A DNA stretch of 64,000 bases from Mesorhizobium terrae (GCF_008727715.1 NZ_CP044218.1:4543501-4607500), one strand, 5' to 3'. Shown: positions 1 to 11,675, counted from the stretch's first letter. The notes: a model not told the origin generated them from the letters alone. Made by a program: numbers and translations.

Positions 1-42
1 CTCGCCCTGAGCGCCAAGATGGGTGAGGGCGCTGCCGGCCAC
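1..42 (-). CDS. moaC: Cyclic pyranopterin monophosphate synthase, N-terminal codons only (partial)
   Basis: Only the first 14 codons lie in the window; the rest runs off the left edge. From a GTG start the reading is VAGSALTHLGAQGE, which fits the conserved MoaC N-terminus (LTH(I/L)xxxGEA). MoaC works with MoaA to make cyclic pyranopterin monophosphate in molybdenum cofactor synthesis. The start lies 2 bases after the trpC stop, so the two are probably co-transcribed; trpC-moaC adjacency is usual in rhizobia. The call rests on a very short stretch plus context. Confidence 0.6.
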   Translation of the reverse strand, partial: MAGSALTHLGAQGE

Positions 43-44
43 GG

Positions 45-857
45 TCAGAGGGCCTCGGCCCTGGCGTCGAGCCCGAGAAGCGTGCGCGTGGCGCCGGTCA
101 CGTCGGCCTGTCGCATCAGGCTTTCGCCGACCAGGAAGGTGCCGATGCCGCTCTTTTCCATGCGGCGGCAGTCTTCATGGGTGAAGATGCCGCTTTCGCT
201 GACCAGCAGGCGCCCGTCCGGCACCATGCCGGCGAGGCGCTCCGAGGTTTCGAGGCTGGTCTCGAAGGTGCGCAGATTGCGGTTGTTGATGCCGATGAGG
301 CGCGAGCGCAGTTTCAGCGCCCGCGTCGTTTCTTCCTCGTCGTGAACTTCGATCAGCGCGTCCATTCCGAGCGAGAAAGCGGTTTCCTCGAGCTCGGCGG
401 CCAGCCCGTCGTCGACGCTTGCCATGATGATGAGGATGGCGTCGGCGCCCCAGGCACGCGCTTCGTAGACCTGATAGGGATCGAACAGGAAATCCTTGCG
501 CAGCGCCGGCAGGTTACAAGCCTTGCGCGCCTCGGTCAGGAATTCCGGCGCGCCCTGGAACGACGGTGCGTCGGTCAGCACCGAGAGGCAGGCAGCGCCG
601 CCCGCCTGGTAGGCGCGCGCCAGCGCCGGCGGATCGAAATCGGCGCGGATCAGCCCCTTGGACGGGCTCGCCTTCTTGATCTCGGCGATCAGCGCGAAGG
701 CGCCGGCCGCGCGTTTTGTCTCCAGCGCCGCCAGGAAACCCCGCGGGCGGTCGGCATCGGCGGCGCGCACCTTCATCTCGGCCAGCGGCACGCGCGCCTT
801 GGCGGCGGCGATCTCGTCGCGCTTGTAGGCTTCTATCTTGCGCAGGATATCGGCCAT
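45..857 (-). CDS. trpC: Indole-3-glycerol-phosphate synthase
   Basis: A 270-residue cytoplasmic TIM-barrel enzyme that converts carboxyphenylamino-deoxyribulose phosphate to indole-3-glycerol phosphate in tryptophan synthesis. Visible family motifs are [11 protein letters not shown] near residue 60 (catalytic Lys region), [12 protein letters not shown] near 120, [15 protein letters not shown] near 190 and LVSESGI near 215. The length is normal for a monofunctional TrpC with no TrpF fusion. The ATG start lies 4 bases after the trpD stop and moaC follows at once, which suggests one operon ppiD-trpD-trpC-moaC. Confidence 0.96.
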   Translation of the reverse strand: MADILRKIEAYKRDEIAAAKARVPLAEMKVRAADADRPRGFLAALETKRAAGAFALIAEIKKASPSKGLIRADFDPPALARAYQAGGAACLSVLTDAPSFQGAPEFLTEARKACNLPALRKDFLFDPYQVYEARAWGADAILIIMASVDDGLAAELEETAFSLGMDALIEVHDEEETTRALKLRSRLIGINNRNLRTFETSLETSERLAGMVPDGRLLVSESGIFTHEDCRRMEKSGIGTFLVGESLMRQADVTGATRTLLGLDARAEAL

Positions 858-861
858 GGCC

Positions 862-1872
862 CTACTCGTTGGAAACCTTCACCAGCCGGTCGAGCACCGC
901 CTTGGCCTTGCCGCTGTCGATGGCGGCGACCGCTTGCGCGATGCCGTCCTCCAGCGTCGCCGCCTTGCCGGCCACCACCAGTCCGGCGCCGGCGTTCATC
1001 AGCACTGTATCACGATAGGCGCCCGGCGCCCCGGCCAGCATGCGGCGCAGCGCCTCGGCATTGTAGGCGGCGTCGCCGCCGCGCAGATCCTGTTTCGAAT
1101 GCCGCTTGAGACCGACCATCTCGGGCGTCAGCTTGAAGCTACGGATCGCGCCGCCAACCAGTTCGGCCACCTCGGTCTCGCCGGTGGTGGTGATCTCGTC
1201 ATAGCCGTCGCCATGCGCAACCCAGGCATGGTCGGCGCCCAGCGCCTTCAATGTCTCGGCCACTGGCAAAATCCATTCGGGCGCGAACACGCCGACCATC
1301 TGGCGGGTGACGCCGGCCGGGTTGGACAGCGGTCCGAGCAGGTTGAAGATGGTGCGGGTGCCGAGTTCGCCGCGCACCGGGCCGACATGTTTCATGGCCG
1401 GGTGATGCGACGGCGCGAACATGAAGCCGACGCCGGCCTTGGCGATGCAGTGGCCGATGGCCTCCGGCGTCAGGTCGAGCTTGATGCCGAGGCCGGTCAG
1501 CACGTCGGCCGAACCGGTCTGCGAGGACAGGCCGCGATTGCCATGCTTGGCCACCGGCACGCCGGCGCCGGCGATGACGAAGGCCGAGGCGGTCGAGATG
1601 TTGAGCGAATGCGAGCCGTCGCCGCCGGTGCCGACGATGTCGATCGCGCCGGCCGGCGCCTCGACGCGCAGCATCTTGTCGCGCATGGTGGCGACCGCGC
1701 CGGAAATCTCGCTCACCGCCTCGCCGCGCACGCGCAGCGCCATCAGGAAGCCACCGATCTGGCCGGGCGTCGCGTCTCCCGACATGATGATGTCGAAGGC
1801 CTCGCGCGCCTCCTCGAAGGACAGCCTGTGCCCGGCCGCCACGCGGGCGATATGGGGCTTCAGCGCGCTCAT
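862..1872 (-). CDS. trpD: Anthranilate phosphoribosyltransferase
   Basis: A 336-residue enzyme that joins anthranilate and PRPP in tryptophan synthesis. It shows the glycine-rich PRPP loop [14 protein letters not shown] near residue 80, [15 protein letters not shown] near 108 and the C-terminal half typical of class IV phosphoribosyltransferases. The ATG overlaps the stop of the upstream chaperone gene by ATGA (1869-1872), so translation is probably coupled. The trp genes here are separate from trpE/G, as is usual in alphaproteobacteria. Confidence 0.96.
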   Translation of the reverse strand: MSALKPHIARVAAGHRLSFEEAREAFDIIMSGDATPGQIGGFLMALRVRGEAVSEISGAVATMRDKMLRVEAPAGAIDIVGTGGDGSHSLNISTASAFVIAGAGVPVAKHGNRGLSSQTGSADVLTGLGIKLDLTPEAIGHCIAKAGVGFMFAPSHHPAMKHVGPVRGELGTRTIFNLLGPLSNPAGVTRQMVGVFAPEWILPVAETLKALGADHAWVAHGDGYDEITTTGETEVAELVGGAIRSFKLTPEMVGLKRHSKQDLRGGDAAYNAEALRRMLAGAPGAYRDTVLMNAGAGLVVAGKAATLEDGIAQAVAAIDSGKAKAVLDRLVKVSNE

Positions 1873-3764
1873 TGGACCTGCTGGGCCTGCGAAACGGCTG
1901 TCTGGTCGACGCGCACCTCGAACTGCGTCCGCAGCTGTGCCACGAGTTCGTCGAGCAGGTCGTCGGACATGCCCGAGGCGAAGGTCTTCTTGACGTCGTC
2001 GGGCATGGTGTTGGCATCGACGCCGGCCGGCTCGAACACTTCGGCGACCTTGAACAGGATCTTGGCGGCGCCGGTCGGTGCCGAAACGACGCCCGAGCCG
2101 CCTTCGCCGACGGCGAACATGGCGGAGGTGCCGTCCTTGCCGAAATCGGCGTCGTCGGTCTCGCGCTTGAGGCCGCGCTTGGTCTGCTTCTCCAGTTTGA
2201 GTTCGCCGGCGACGGTTTCGAGCGTGGCCCCAGCCTTGACGCGCTTTTCCAGCTCGTCGGCCTTGGCGGTCAGGCGCTTGTCGGCTTCGGCCAGCGTCCA
2301 GTCGGCGACCACCTTCTGACGCACTTCGTCGAGCGGACGGTCGCGGGCAGGGGTGACGCCGTTCAGTTCATAGAACACATAGCCGTTGTCGGCGGTGGTC
2401 AGGCCTTCGTTCTCGATGCCCTGACCGGCGTCGAACACGGCGCGGATCAGCGCCACCGATTCCGGCAGGCCGGTGACCACGGTGGCGTCCGGCCGCTGAC
2501 CGGTGCGGTCGAGGGCGTCGACGGTGGTTACCTTGAGCTTCAGCTTCTCGGCCGCTTCCTTCATGGTGGCGCCGCCGGCGCGGGCGTCCTCATAGGCGTC
2601 GTGGGTGTCGAGCAGGATGCGGCTCGCCTCGTTGACGGCCAGTTCCTTGCGGATCTCGGCTGTGACTTCCGCGACCGGCTTCACCACTTCCGGCTTGATC
2701 TCGGTGACGCGCACCAGCACCGGGCCGAAGGCGCCCTGGATGACCTGGCTGACCTCGTTGGCGTTCAGCGCGAAGGCCGCCTCGGCCACCGCCTTGTCGC
2801 CGATCTTGTCCTTGGAGAGCGTGCCCAGAAGCGTGTCGGCCGGCGTCTTGCCCTCGGCGGTGATCAGCTTGTCGAAGGTGCCGCCGCTCTTCAGCGAATC
2901 GACGGCAGCCTTGGCGGCTTCCGGCGATTTGTAGACGAGCTGCTGGATGGTGCGGGTTTCAGGCGTCGTGTAGCGCGCCTTGTTCTTCTCGTAGTCGTCC
3001 TTGATCTGCTGCTCGGTCACCGCGGAGAGGTCCATGATGTCCTCGGGCTCGAGGCGCACATAGGAGAACTTGCGGTATTCGGGCGCGGCGTATTTCTTCT
3101 TGTTGGCCTCGAAATAGGCCCTCAGGTCGCTGTCGGACGGCGGATTGATCGGCTCAACCATCGCCTTCGGCAGCACCAGATAGTCGACGGTGCGGTCCTC
3201 GCCGCGATAAAGGGCGACAGCCTTGAGGAAGGTGTCCGGCGCCTTCATGCCGTCGGAGACGGCCTCGACGATCTGCTGGCGGGTGGCCACCTGCATGCGG
3301 TTCTTCAGATAGTCTTCCGGACGCATGCCGATCTGGCGCAGCACATAGTCGAACATGCGGCGGTCGAACTGACCGTCGGCGCCCTTGAAGGCGGCGTCCT
3401 CGCGGGTCAGCTCGGCGATGCGGTTTTCCGAAAGGCCGAGGCCGAGCTTGCGCGCCTGCTCGTCCAGCACCGCGCCGGAGACCAGCTGCGACAGAACGCG
3501 ATTCTCGACGCCCAGCTGCTTGGCCTGTTCGCGCGTCAGCCGCTGGCCGAACTGCTGCGACATGACGTTGATCTCGCGGTCATAGGCGAGGCGGTATTCG
3601 GTGACGGAGACGGAAGTGCCGCCCGTGGTCAGCACACTGTGGTGGCCGGCGATGGTGCCCATCATGCGGCTGGAGATGCCCCAGACGGCGAAACTCACCA
3701 CCAACAGGGAGAGCAGCGCTTTCGCGACCCAGGTTCCCGCCGCGTTCCGCAATGTAGAGAGCAT
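1869..3764 (-). CDS. ppiD: SurA/PpiD-type periplasmic peptidyl-prolyl isomerase, membrane anchored
   Basis: A 631-residue protein with a short cytoplasmic N-terminus, one membrane segment (about residues 10-30, ending in [13 protein letters not shown]) and a long periplasmic part. It has a SurA_N-like helical region followed by a parvulin rotamase domain at about residues 265-355. Parvulin-domain chaperones of this type help newly exported proteins fold at the Sec exit. The ATG at 3764 is preferred: the in-frame codon four residues upstream is TTG, and starting here gives the usual [11 protein letters not shown]-terminus. The gene is coupled to trpD by a 4-base overlap and divergent from tpiA. 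Confidence 0.9.
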   Translation of the reverse strand: MLSTLRNAAGTWVAKALLSLLVVSFAVWGISSRMMGTIAGHHSVLTTGGTSVSVTEYRLAYDREINVMSQQFGQRLTREQAKQLGVENRVLSQLVSGAVLDEQARKLGLGLSENRIAELTREDAAFKGADGQFDRRMFDYVLRQIGMRPEDYLKNRMQVATRQQIVEAVSDGMKAPDTFLKAVALYRGEDRTVDYLVLPKAMVEPINPPSDSDLRAYFEANKKKYAAPEYRKFSYVRLEPEDIMDLSAVTEQQIKDDYEKNKARYTTPETRTIQQLVYKSPEAAKAAVDSLKSGGTFDKLITAEGKTPADTLLGTLSKDKIGDKAVAEAAFALNANEVSQVIQGAFGPVLVRVTEIKPEVVKPVAEVTAEIRKELAVNEASRILLDTHDAYEDARAGGATMKEAAEKLKLKVTTVDALDRTGQRPDATVVTGLPESVALIRAVFDAGQGIENEGLTTADNGYVFYELNGVTPARDRPLDEVRQKVVADWTLAEADKRLTAKADELEKRVKAGATLETVAGELKLEKQTKRGLKRETDDADFGKDGTSAMFAVGEGGSGVVSAPTGAAKILFKVAEVFEPAGVDANTMPDDVKKTFASGMSDDLLDELVAQLRTQFEVRVDQTAVSQAQQVQ

Positions 3765-3882
3765 GTCGTTGTCCAAATTAAATCAAGCCAAGCGCAATAG
3801 CGTCCTTCACGCCCACTGTCGATTGCTTTGTGGCCTGATTTTGGTAGGGAAGACCGCGACAGACCGGCCGGAGATCACAAGA

Positions 3883-4650
3883 ATGACACCAGGAATACGC
3901 CCTCTCGTGGCAGGCAACTGGAAGATGAACGGAACCAGCGCCTCGCTTCCCGAACTGCGCTCCATCGGCCAGGGCTTCATCAACGGGCTCGACGCCAGGA
4001 CCGACGCGCTGGTCTGCGTGCCGGCGACCTTGCTGTCGCGCGCCGCCGAAACGGTTTCCGGAACGCCGGTTCACGTCGGCGGCGAGGATTGCCATGCCAA
4101 TCAGAGCGGCGCCCATACCGGCGACGTCTCGGCCGAGATGCTGAAGGATGCCGGCGCCAGCCATGTCATCGTCGGCCATTCCGAGCGCCGCACCGACCAT
4201 GGCGAGAGCGACGCCACCGTCCACGCCAAGGCCGAGGCCGCCTGGCGCGCCGGGCTGGTCGCCATCATCTGCGTCGGTGAAACCCGCGCGCAGCGCGAAA
4301 GCGGCGCGACGCTCGATGTTCTGTCCACGCAGGTCGCGGGTTCGGTGCCGTCCAGCGCGACAGCCGCCAATGCGGTGCTCGCCTATGAGCCGGTCTGGGC
4401 GATCGGTACCGGCCTGACGCCGACGGCCGCGGATGTGGCTGAGGCCCATGCCCATATCCGCGAAAAGCTCGCCGAAAAGCTCGGCCAGGCGGCCGCGGCC
4501 AAGATGCGCATTCTTTATGGCGGCTCGGTCAAGCCATCCAACGCGGTCGAACTGCTTGGCGTCGCCAATGTCGACGGCGCGCTGGTCGGCGGCGCCAGCC
4601 TCAAGGCGGCCGATTTCCTTGGCATCGCCGAGGCCTATCGCAACCTCTGA
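3883..4650 (+). CDS. tpiA: Triosephosphate isomerase
   Basis: A 255-residue TIM-barrel enzyme that interconverts dihydroxyacetone phosphate and glyceraldehyde-3-phosphate. Catalytic signatures are present: GNWKMNG (Lys near residue 12), VIVGHSERR (His near 93) and [11 protein letters not shown] (Glu near 165), with the phosphate-binding YGGSVKP near 205. The ATG at 3883 is chosen because it places the conserved [12 protein letters not shown] at the N-terminus; upstream in-frame sequence is not conserved in the family. It is divergent from ppiD and followed by secG. Confidence 0.97.
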   Translation: MTPGIRPLVAGNWKMNGTSASLPELRSIGQGFINGLDARTDALVCVPATLLSRAAETVSGTPVHVGGEDCHANQSGAHTGDVSAEMLKDAGASHVIVGHSERRTDHGESDATVHAKAEAAWRAGLVAIICVGETRAQRESGATLDVLSTQVAGSVPSSATAANAVLAYEPVWAIGTGLTPTAADVAEAHAHIREKLAEKLGQAAAAKMRILYGGSVKPSNAVELLGVANVDGALVGGASLKAADFLGIAEAYRNL

Positions 4651-4791
4651 CGGCGTGCTTTTCGGTTGCAAAGCCGGCACCGGTCCCCATATTCCGGTGC
4701 CGGGCTTGGAAATGCCATCAAAGCGTTGTAAGAGCCGCCACCTGTTCACCGGTCGCCGCTGGCGCCCAAGCCAGCTTTGCCAAGGTAGACA

Positions 4792-5268
4792 ATGCAAACA
4801 GTCCTGATCGTCGTCCATCTCATGATCGTGCTCGCGCTTGTCGGCGTCGTGCTTCTGCAGCGTTCGGAAGGCGGCGGTCTCGGCATCGGCGGCGGTTCCG
4901 GCTTCATGACCGCCCGCGGTGCCGCCAACGCGCTGACCCGCGCGACGGCGATCCTCGCGGCACTGTTCTTCGCCACTTCGCTGATCCTGTCGATCTCGGC
5001 GCGTTACGGCGGCAAGGCGACCGATTTCCTCGACCGCGCTCCGGTGACGCAGCAGACCGGCGGCAAGGGCGTTCTCGACAAGCTTCCGGGCCAGGTCACT
5101 CCGGCTGCTCCGGCAGGCACTGCCGCCCCGGCTTCGGGCGACGGCGCCGCCAAGCCGCAATCGACGGCTCCGGCCGCGCCGACCGGCGATGGCGCGGCGA
5201 CCACCGCTCCGGCTGGCACCGCTCCCGCCCCGGCACAGCCGGCGCAGCCGCAGGTTCCAAACCAGTAA
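4792..5268 (+). CDS. secG: Preprotein translocase subunit SecG
   Basis: A 158-residue SecYEG accessory subunit. It has two hydrophobic segments (about residues 2-20 and 48-68) separated by the conserved loop LLQRSEGGGLGIGGGSG. The C-terminal 75 residues are an Ala/Pro-rich tail with no clear fold, a common extension in rhizobial SecG. SecG helps protein export at the inner membrane. The gene follows tpiA and is closed by a strong terminator at 5314-5351. Confidence 0.95.
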   Translation: MQTVLIVVHLMIVLALVGVVLLQRSEGGGLGIGGGSGFMTARGAANALTRATAILAALFFATSLILSISARYGGKATDFLDRAPVTQQTGGKGVLDKLPGQVTPAAPAGTAAPASGDGAAKPQSTAPAAPTGDGAATTAPAGTAPAPAQPAQPQVPNQ

Positions 5269-5313
5269 GCGAACAGGCGCGCGGCGCTCCAGCGGCCGCG
5301 TTGTCCAATCCAG

Positions 5314-5351
5314 AAACGCCCGTGGGACCGACCGGTCCGGCGGGCGTTTTT
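5314..5351 (+). terminator. Rho-independent terminator of secG
   Basis: AAACGCCCG (5314-5322) pairs with CGGGCGTTT (5341-5349), and a further inner pairing is possible around GGACCGACCGGTCC. A run of T follows. It lies 46 bases past the secG stop. Confidence 0.85.
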
Positions 5352-5699
5352 ATTTGCTCGTCCACGCTGCGGCGGCGAATGGCACGCGCGGCGCTGGCCC
5401 TTCGGGAAATCCAGGGAAGGGTGCTGGCGCGGGACGGGCGCGGGCTGTCCGTCCCGATTCTGGACAATAGCCAGGCAAACAACGCCGGCGCTGGCACAGT
5501 AATGTTGCGATCTGTTGTCGTTTGAACACAGTCGCGGCAAATGCGCGGCAATCACGAAGATTCGATCTCATCTGTGTGCCGTTGGCGCTTGAGCAGGTGC
5601 CGGCTGTTCGATTATAGCGAAATTGCGGCAATTGAGGCACCTTCCGGGCGCCCGCTGTTGCCGTGGGCAACACGCATTTCTTCTGGACGGAACCTCGCC
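5352..5699 (+). promoter_or_regulatory. Gene-free spacer with a possible promoter for the L,D-transpeptidase gene
   Basis: No convincing coding sequence is visible in these 348 bases; open frames here are Arg/Pro-rich and do not resemble a protein family. A possible sigma-70-type promoter is TTGAGC (5589-5594), an 18-base spacer and TATAGC (5613-5618), about 80 bases before the transpeptidase start. The promoter is a weak match and is inference only. Confidence 0.3.
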
Positions 5700-6821
5700 A
5701 TGCGGCTTCGCAGTTTCATTCTCGCCGGCCTTTGTGCCGTGCTCACCCTTGGTGCGCCTGCTTATGCGGCCGCGCCAGCCAATACCAAGGCAGCCAAGGC
5801 GGATATCGCCAAGACCAAGAGCGCCGCTGTCGAGCTGAAACAGCTCAAGAAGAAAAAGAAGCCGACCGAGGCCGATCTCGCCCGCATCCAGGAACTGGAG
5901 AAGCAGGTCCGGGTCGAGCGCGAACTGGCCAAGGAAAAAGTGCTCGAAGCCCGCAAGATGGCCATGCGCGAGGCCGCCAAGGCCAAGGCGGATGCCGCCC
6001 GTCAGGAATTCCTGACCAAGAAGGGTCAGAAGCCGGTCGTTCAGGACGCCGACGCCGAAGACGCCAAGTCGGCCAAGAAGCTGGTGAAACTTGAAACCGC
6101 AAAGCCGGTACAGCCGATCCCCGCTGTCGTGGAAGAGCCGCTGACGCCAGAAGCACAGGACGTCGTTTCAAACGGCAACAATGGCGAGCTGCGCAGCGAG
6201 CCGCGCCCGGGTGAAACCGCTACGCGTCCCAACAACGGCCTGTTCGCCGGTCTGTTCGGCGGTGCTGCCGGCTCGTCTTCGATGTCCATGCTGCCGCAGA
6301 CGCGCGCGCTCGACGCCGCGCTCGACCGCAAGCAGTCCAAGAAGCCGTTCAAGGTGAAGCCGGAATACGAACCGCAGGAAGTGGCGTTCACCGGCTACGA
6401 GCCCGGTACCATCGTCATCAACACCGAAGAGCGCCGGCTCTATCTGGTCGAATCCTGGGGCACGGCTCGCCGCTACGCCATCGCGGTCGGCAAGGAAGGC
6501 CTGCAGTACAAGGGCATGACCACCGTCGGCGACAAGCAGGAATGGCCGCGCTGGATCCCGACCAAGGACATGCAGGAACGCGAGCCGAAGAAATACGGCC
6601 AGTACAAGGACGGAATGCCCGGCGGCGGTGCGAACCCGCTCGGCGCCCGTGCCATCTACCTCTATGACGGCAAGAAGGATACGCATCTGCGCATCCACGG
6701 CACGATTGCGCCGCAGTCGATCGGCACCAGCGCCTCCAATGGCTGCTTCCGCATGATCAACGACCACGTCATCGAGCTCTACAACCGCGTCAAGATGGGC
6801 ACCAAGGTCGTCGTCCTGTAA
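5700..6821 (+). CDS. L,D-transpeptidase (YkuD domain), secreted
   Basis: A 373-residue exported protein. A signal peptide covers about residues 1-24 (ends APAYAA). A Lys/Glu-rich helical, probably coiled-coil, region follows at about 35-110, then a low-complexity linker, then a YkuD catalytic domain from about 225 to the end. The active site is visible as IHGT followed by ASNGCFRM, with the nucleophile Cys near 349. Such enzymes make 3-3 cross-links in peptidoglycan or attach outer-membrane proteins to it. ATG 5700 is chosen because it starts directly at the signal peptide. It is a single-gene unit closed by the terminator at 6842. Confidence 0.92.
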   Translation: MRLRSFILAGLCAVLTLGAPAYAAAPANTKAAKADIAKTKSAAVELKQLKKKKKPTEADLARIQELEKQVRVERELAKEKVLEARKMAMREAAKAKADAARQEFLTKKGQKPVVQDADAEDAKSAKKLVKLETAKPVQPIPAVVEEPLTPEAQDVVSNGNNGELRSEPRPGETATRPNNGLFAGLFGGAAGSSSMSMLPQTRALDAALDRKQSKKPFKVKPEYEPQEVAFTGYEPGTIVINTEERRLYLVESWGTARRYAIAVGKEGLQYKGMTTVGDKQEWPRWIPTKDMQEREPKKYGQYKDGMPGGGANPLGARAIYLYDGKKDTHLRIHGTIAPQSIGTSASNGCFRMINDHVIELYNRVKMGTKVVVL

Positions 6822-6841
6822 CGCGGTACACACAATTGGCG

Positions 6842-6868
6842 AAAGGGCCGGCTCCAGCCGGCCCTTTT
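6842..6868 (+). terminator. Rho-independent terminator after the L,D-transpeptidase gene
   Basis: A 12-base perfect stem, AAAGGGCCGGCT paired with AGCCGGCCCTTT across a 2-base loop, runs straight into TTTTG. It starts 21 bases past the stop. Confidence 0.92.
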
Positions 6869-6901
6869 GTTTTGGCTGCGTTCCGGCAGCCTTCATCTCC
6901 G

Positions 6902-6928
6902 GGAAAAACCATGCGCGGCGGTTTTTCC
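6902..6928. repeat. Perfect 9-base inverted repeat upstream of pyrG
   Basis: GGAAAAACC (6902-6910) and GGTTTTTCC (6920-6928) form a perfect stem with a 9-base loop, 40 bases before the pyrG ATG and 33 bases after the preceding terminator. It could be an operator or a leader hairpin; no family assignment is possible from sequence. Confidence 0.6.
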
Positions 6929-6956
6929 ACTGGCGGAATCAATTCAGCCGCGCTAA

Positions 6957-8597
<1,641 letters not shown>

Positions 8598-8613
8598 AGA
8601 TAAGGGTAGGGCA

Positions 8614-9153
8614 GTGCGGACCTATATTGCGCTGCTCTATTCCATCGTGCTCACGCCGCAGCGCCGCGTGGTGATGGCCGACCTCAAGGCGATGGCCGAG
8701 GGGCTGGGCTTCGCAAACCTGCGCACGCTCGCCGCCAGCGGCAATCTGGTGTTCGATGCACCCGAAACGCCGATAGCCGAGCTGGAAAGCCGGCTGGAGG
8801 CGGCTTTTCCCAAAACCTTCGGCCGGCATGTCGACATCATCGTGCGCGACGCAACCGGCTGGCTGGCGCTGGCCGCCGGCAACCCGTTCCCGAACGAGTC
8901 TCTCGAGGCCGCCGACCAGGTTGCGGTCCGCGTCATGCGCCGACCGGCGCCGGCGGCCGAAATCGGTTCGCTCAAGGCCTATGCGGCAGCGGACGAGAAG
9001 ATCGCGATCGTCGGCGGCGACATCTGGATCGTGTTTTCGCGGGAGCGACCGAATTCGCGCCTGCTGTCCGCCGTCGGCCACAAACGCCTCGGCATCGGCA
9101 CCTCGCGCAACTGGAACACCGTGCGCAAATTGGCCGAGATTCTAACTCCGTAA
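8614..9153 (+). CDS. DUF1697 family protein
   Basis: A 179-residue protein starting at GTG. It matches the DUF1697 pattern: an N-terminal YIALLYSIVLTPQRRVVMADL segment, then LRTLAASGNLVF and a C-terminal RNWNTVRKLAEIL. The family is small, cytoplasmic and of unknown function, often near housekeeping genes. It starts 16 bases after pyrG and may be read from the same transcript. No catalytic residues can be assigned. Confidence 0.8.
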   Translation: MRTYIALLYSIVLTPQRRVVMADLKAMAEGLGFANLRTLAASGNLVFDAPETPIAELESRLEAAFPKTFGRHVDIIVRDATGWLALAAGNPFPNESLEAADQVAVRVMRRPAPAAEIGSLKAYAAADEKIAIVGGDIWIVFSRERPNSRLLSAVGHKRLGIGTSRNWNTVRKLAEILTP

Positions 9154-9527
9154 TCTTTTACTTACACATGAAATCCAGGGTGCTCGGCGAGAAGGGCCGG
9201 GGCCGCCGCGCCAGTTTCGCCGGTTGCGCATTCGGGGCAGCCAAAGTGAAGCCAAGGCACGCGACTTTGAAACCGTTTGACCCGATTTTGCAGTCATTTG
9301 GCTCAAGGTGAATAAATCCGCGGGCCGTTTCAGGGCCCTTGATCGGCAAATCATTGAAAGCGAACGCGTTAGTTTTTTCACCGCGTCCCCGGCCGGGCGT
9401 CGATGTCCACATCGGAGGCCTGGACCGGACATATCCATTCCGGACGCGGTCGTGAAAAACGGCAAGAAAAAGGGCGGAAAACGCGGCAATCGCGCCTCCG
9501 CCCGTCGAGGTTGGGAGAGCAAAAATC
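9154..9527. other. 374-base convergent intergenic region with no gene seen
   Basis: This lies between the 3' ends of the DUF1697 gene and the NCS1 permease gene. A 76-codon plus-strand frame (9308-9538) is rich in Arg/Gly/Lys, runs into the permease gene and resembles no protein. No clear terminator or RNA was identified. Confidence 0.5.
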
Positions 9528-10976
9528 CTAGGCTTTGACCGGCACGGCGGCTGAGGCCGAGCGCAAGATGTAGTAGATGACCCCGGCAATGGCGACGCCG
9601 AAGAACCAGCCATAGACACCCCACCATACCGGCAGCCAGTTGGTGAAATTGGGCAGGATGGACGAGAAGACAGCGCCGATGCCGGCCGCGATGAAGGCGT
9701 TGACGTGCCAGCCGCCCTGGAAGCGGAACTCGCCATCCTCGCGGTAGAGTGCCTCGACATCGACCTCGCCTTTTCGGATCAGGTAGTAGTCGACCATCAT
9801 CACCCCGAAGATCGGGCCCATGGTAGCGCCGATGATGCCGACAAAGCTCGCCGCGCTGCCCTCCCACGGTGCGAAGGGATAGAGGATAAGCGCAATCAAG
9901 GCAGCGATATAGCCGCCTTTCTTGAAGTCGATCTGGCGCGGGAAGACGTTGGAGAAATCAAAGGCCGGCGAGACGAAGTTCGCCACCACATTGATGCCGA
10001 GCGTCGCCACCGCGAAGGTCAGCGCGGCAAGCAGCGCCAGGAACCAGCTATCGAATTTTGCCGATATCTGGTCGGGATGCAGCAGCACTTCGCCATAGAC
10101 ATCATAGGCCGCGATGGTCGTGACGCCGGCGACCAGCGAGAACAGGATCAGGTTGACCGGCAGGCCCCAGATGTTGCCCTTGCGCAGCGCCGCCTTGTCC
10201 GGCGCATAGCGGGCGAAATCACAGAAATTCAGGTAAAGCGCCGAGAAATAGGTGACCCAGATGGCCGCGACGCCGAACAGCGCCGTCCATGAGCCTGGAT
10301 CGCCCGGAATACCGGCGTCCTTGGTCTTTTCACGCAGCACGTCGAGCGGGATGTCGCTGGTGAAGGCGAATTTCCCTGATTTTACACAGAGATAGATGGC
10401 CAGGATCAGCATCATGATCCACACCGCCGGTCCGGCCCAGTCCTGGAAACGTCGCACCGTCTCCATGCCTTTCTGGATGATAAGCAGCTGCAGCGCCCAG
10501 ATGACGACGAAGCAGATCACTTCCAGCGTTGAGTGGCCGAGCAGGTGGTTGTTCTGGTGGAAGGCGAGCATGCCTTCGTTGCGGATCAGCAGCGCGACGA
10601 TGGCACCGGAGGCGGCGGCCGTCTGCGCGCCGTACCAGAAACAGGCGACAATGGCGCGCACCAGCGCCGGCACGTTTGCGCCCCAGATGCCGAAGGAAGC
10701 CCGGGCGAGCACGGGGTAGGGCACGCCGGTCTTGACCCCGGCATAGCCGACGAGGTTCATCAGCGCGTAGATGATCAGCGAGCCGATACCAATGGCGATG
10801 ATGAAGTTGAAAAAGCCGCCGCAAAAAAGGAACAGACTGGCGGCCAGATAGTATCCCCACAGACTGTGGACGTCGGAAGTCCATACGTTGAAGATCGAGA
10901 ATGGCCCCCAATTGCGGACCTTGGCGGGCGCCAGATCCTCATTGTAAAGGCCGGGCGAAGCTCCTTTGATGGTCAT
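9528..10976 (-). CDS. NCS1 family nucleobase/allantoin/thiamine-type permease
   Basis: A 482-residue inner-membrane transporter with about 12 hydrophobic segments. The N-terminus (NEDLAPAKVRNWGPFSIFNVWTSD split around residues 12-35) is the NCS1 signature, followed by the GYAGVKTGVPYPVLARASFG loop near residue 75. NCS1 members take up cytosine, uracil, allantoin, hydantoins or thiamine with Na+ or H+; the substrate cannot be told from sequence. A ribosome site GAGAGGG lies 9 bases before the ATG. No catabolic genes flank it, so context does not reveal the substrate. Confidence 0.88.
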   Translation of the reverse strand: MTIKGASPGLYNEDLAPAKVRNWGPFSIFNVWTSDVHSLWGYYLAASLFLFCGGFFNFIIAIGIGSLIIYALMNLVGYAGVKTGVPYPVLARASFGIWGANVPALVRAIVACFWYGAQTAAASGAIVALLIRNEGMLAFHQNNHLLGHSTLEVICFVVIWALQLLIIQKGMETVRRFQDWAGPAVWIMMLILAIYLCVKSGKFAFTSDIPLDVLREKTKDAGIPGDPGSWTALFGVAAIWVTYFSALYLNFCDFARYAPDKAALRKGNIWGLPVNLILFSLVAGVTTIAAYDVYGEVLLHPDQISAKFDSWFLALLAALTFAVATLGINVVANFVSPAFDFSNVFPRQIDFKKGGYIAALIALILYPFAPWEGSAASFVGIIGATMGPIFGVMMVDYYLIRKGEVDVEALYREDGEFRFQGGWHVNAFIAAGIGAVFSSILPNFTNWLPVWWGVYGWFFGVAIAGVIYYILRSASAAVPVKA

Positions 10977-11162
10977 AGTTGTTCCCTCTCATGACCTTGT
11001 TTTTTTGTAGTGCAGGTTAGGTCTGACGTTGGGTAAGGGGAAGAAAATGATTTGCCGGGTTTTCCGAAAAAGATATTCAACGAGAAACAGGGTTATCGGC
11101 TAGCGATTCTGCGCTCGCCGGCCACGCGGTTGAGTCGTCGAGAACTGCCGAGGATGGCTTGA

Positions 11163-11675
11163 ATGATTGTCGCGCAGGACGGCACTGTTACGCTGAAAAC
11201 CTGGTCTTCCAGGGATTTCGACATCCTCGAACGCTGCAATACGCCAGCGGAAAAGCAGCACATAGGCGGTCCTGAAACACCTGAAAAGCTGGCCGATCGC
11301 CACCGGCGCTACCTGGAGAGCACCGCTCCAGGCGAAACCCGGATGTTCAAGATATCGTTCGATGGGGCAGGCGCCGGCTCGGTCGGCTATTGGCGGAAAA
11401 CCTGGCAGGATCAGCCAGTCTACGAAACCGGTTGGGCGGTCGTGCCTGAATTGCAAGGCCGTGGCCTCGCTGCCAGGGGGACCGGCCTGCTGATCGGCGT
11501 GTTGCGCGGTGAGGCGCGGCATCGTTATCTGCACGCCTTCCCGTCGCCCGATAATTTCGCTTCCAACGCGATCTGCCGCAAACTCGGTTTTGTCCTGATG
11601 GGCGAACATGATTTCGAATACCCGCCGGGCAAGCTGATGCGCAGCAACGACTGGCGTTTTGACCTGCAGTCGTAG
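11163..11675 (+). CDS. GNAT family N-acetyltransferase
   Basis: A 170-residue protein with the acyl-CoA-binding motif region ETGWAVVPELQGRGLAARG at about residues 88-106 and the C-terminal SPDNFASNAICRKLGFVLMGE typical of RimJ/RimL-like acetyltransferases. The substrate is unknown. It stands alone between a divergent permease gene and the VOC gene. No signal peptide is seen, so it should be cytoplasmic. Confidence 0.85.
   Translation: MIVAQDGTVTLKTWSSRDFDILERCNTPAEKQHIGGPETPEKLADRHRRYLESTAPGETRMFKISFDGAGAGSVGYWRKTWQDQPVYETGWAVVPELQGRGLAARGTGLLIGVLRGEARHRYLHAFPSPDNFASNAICRKLGFVLMGEHDFEYPPGKLMRSNDWRFDLQS

Noticed and set aside
1872..3800. A 642-codon plus-strand open frame opposite ppiD
   Set aside because: Long antisense frames are common in high-GC DNA. 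The ppiD frame has clear domains and the antisense product is Gly/His/Asp/Leu-rich with no family pattern.
5352..5699. Several short frames in the secG-transpeptidase gap, including an N-terminal extension of the transpeptidase to 5541
   Set aside because: The extension would put about 53 unlike residues before a clear signal peptide; the others are Arg/Pro-rich.
9308..9538. A 76-codon frame in the gap before the NCS1 permease
   Set aside because: Basic, low-complexity product, poor start context and overlap with the permease 3' end.
10977..11162. A thiamine (TPP) riboswitch before the NCS1 permease
   Set aside because: The conserved CUGAGA and related core elements were not found, so the permease was not linked to thiamine.
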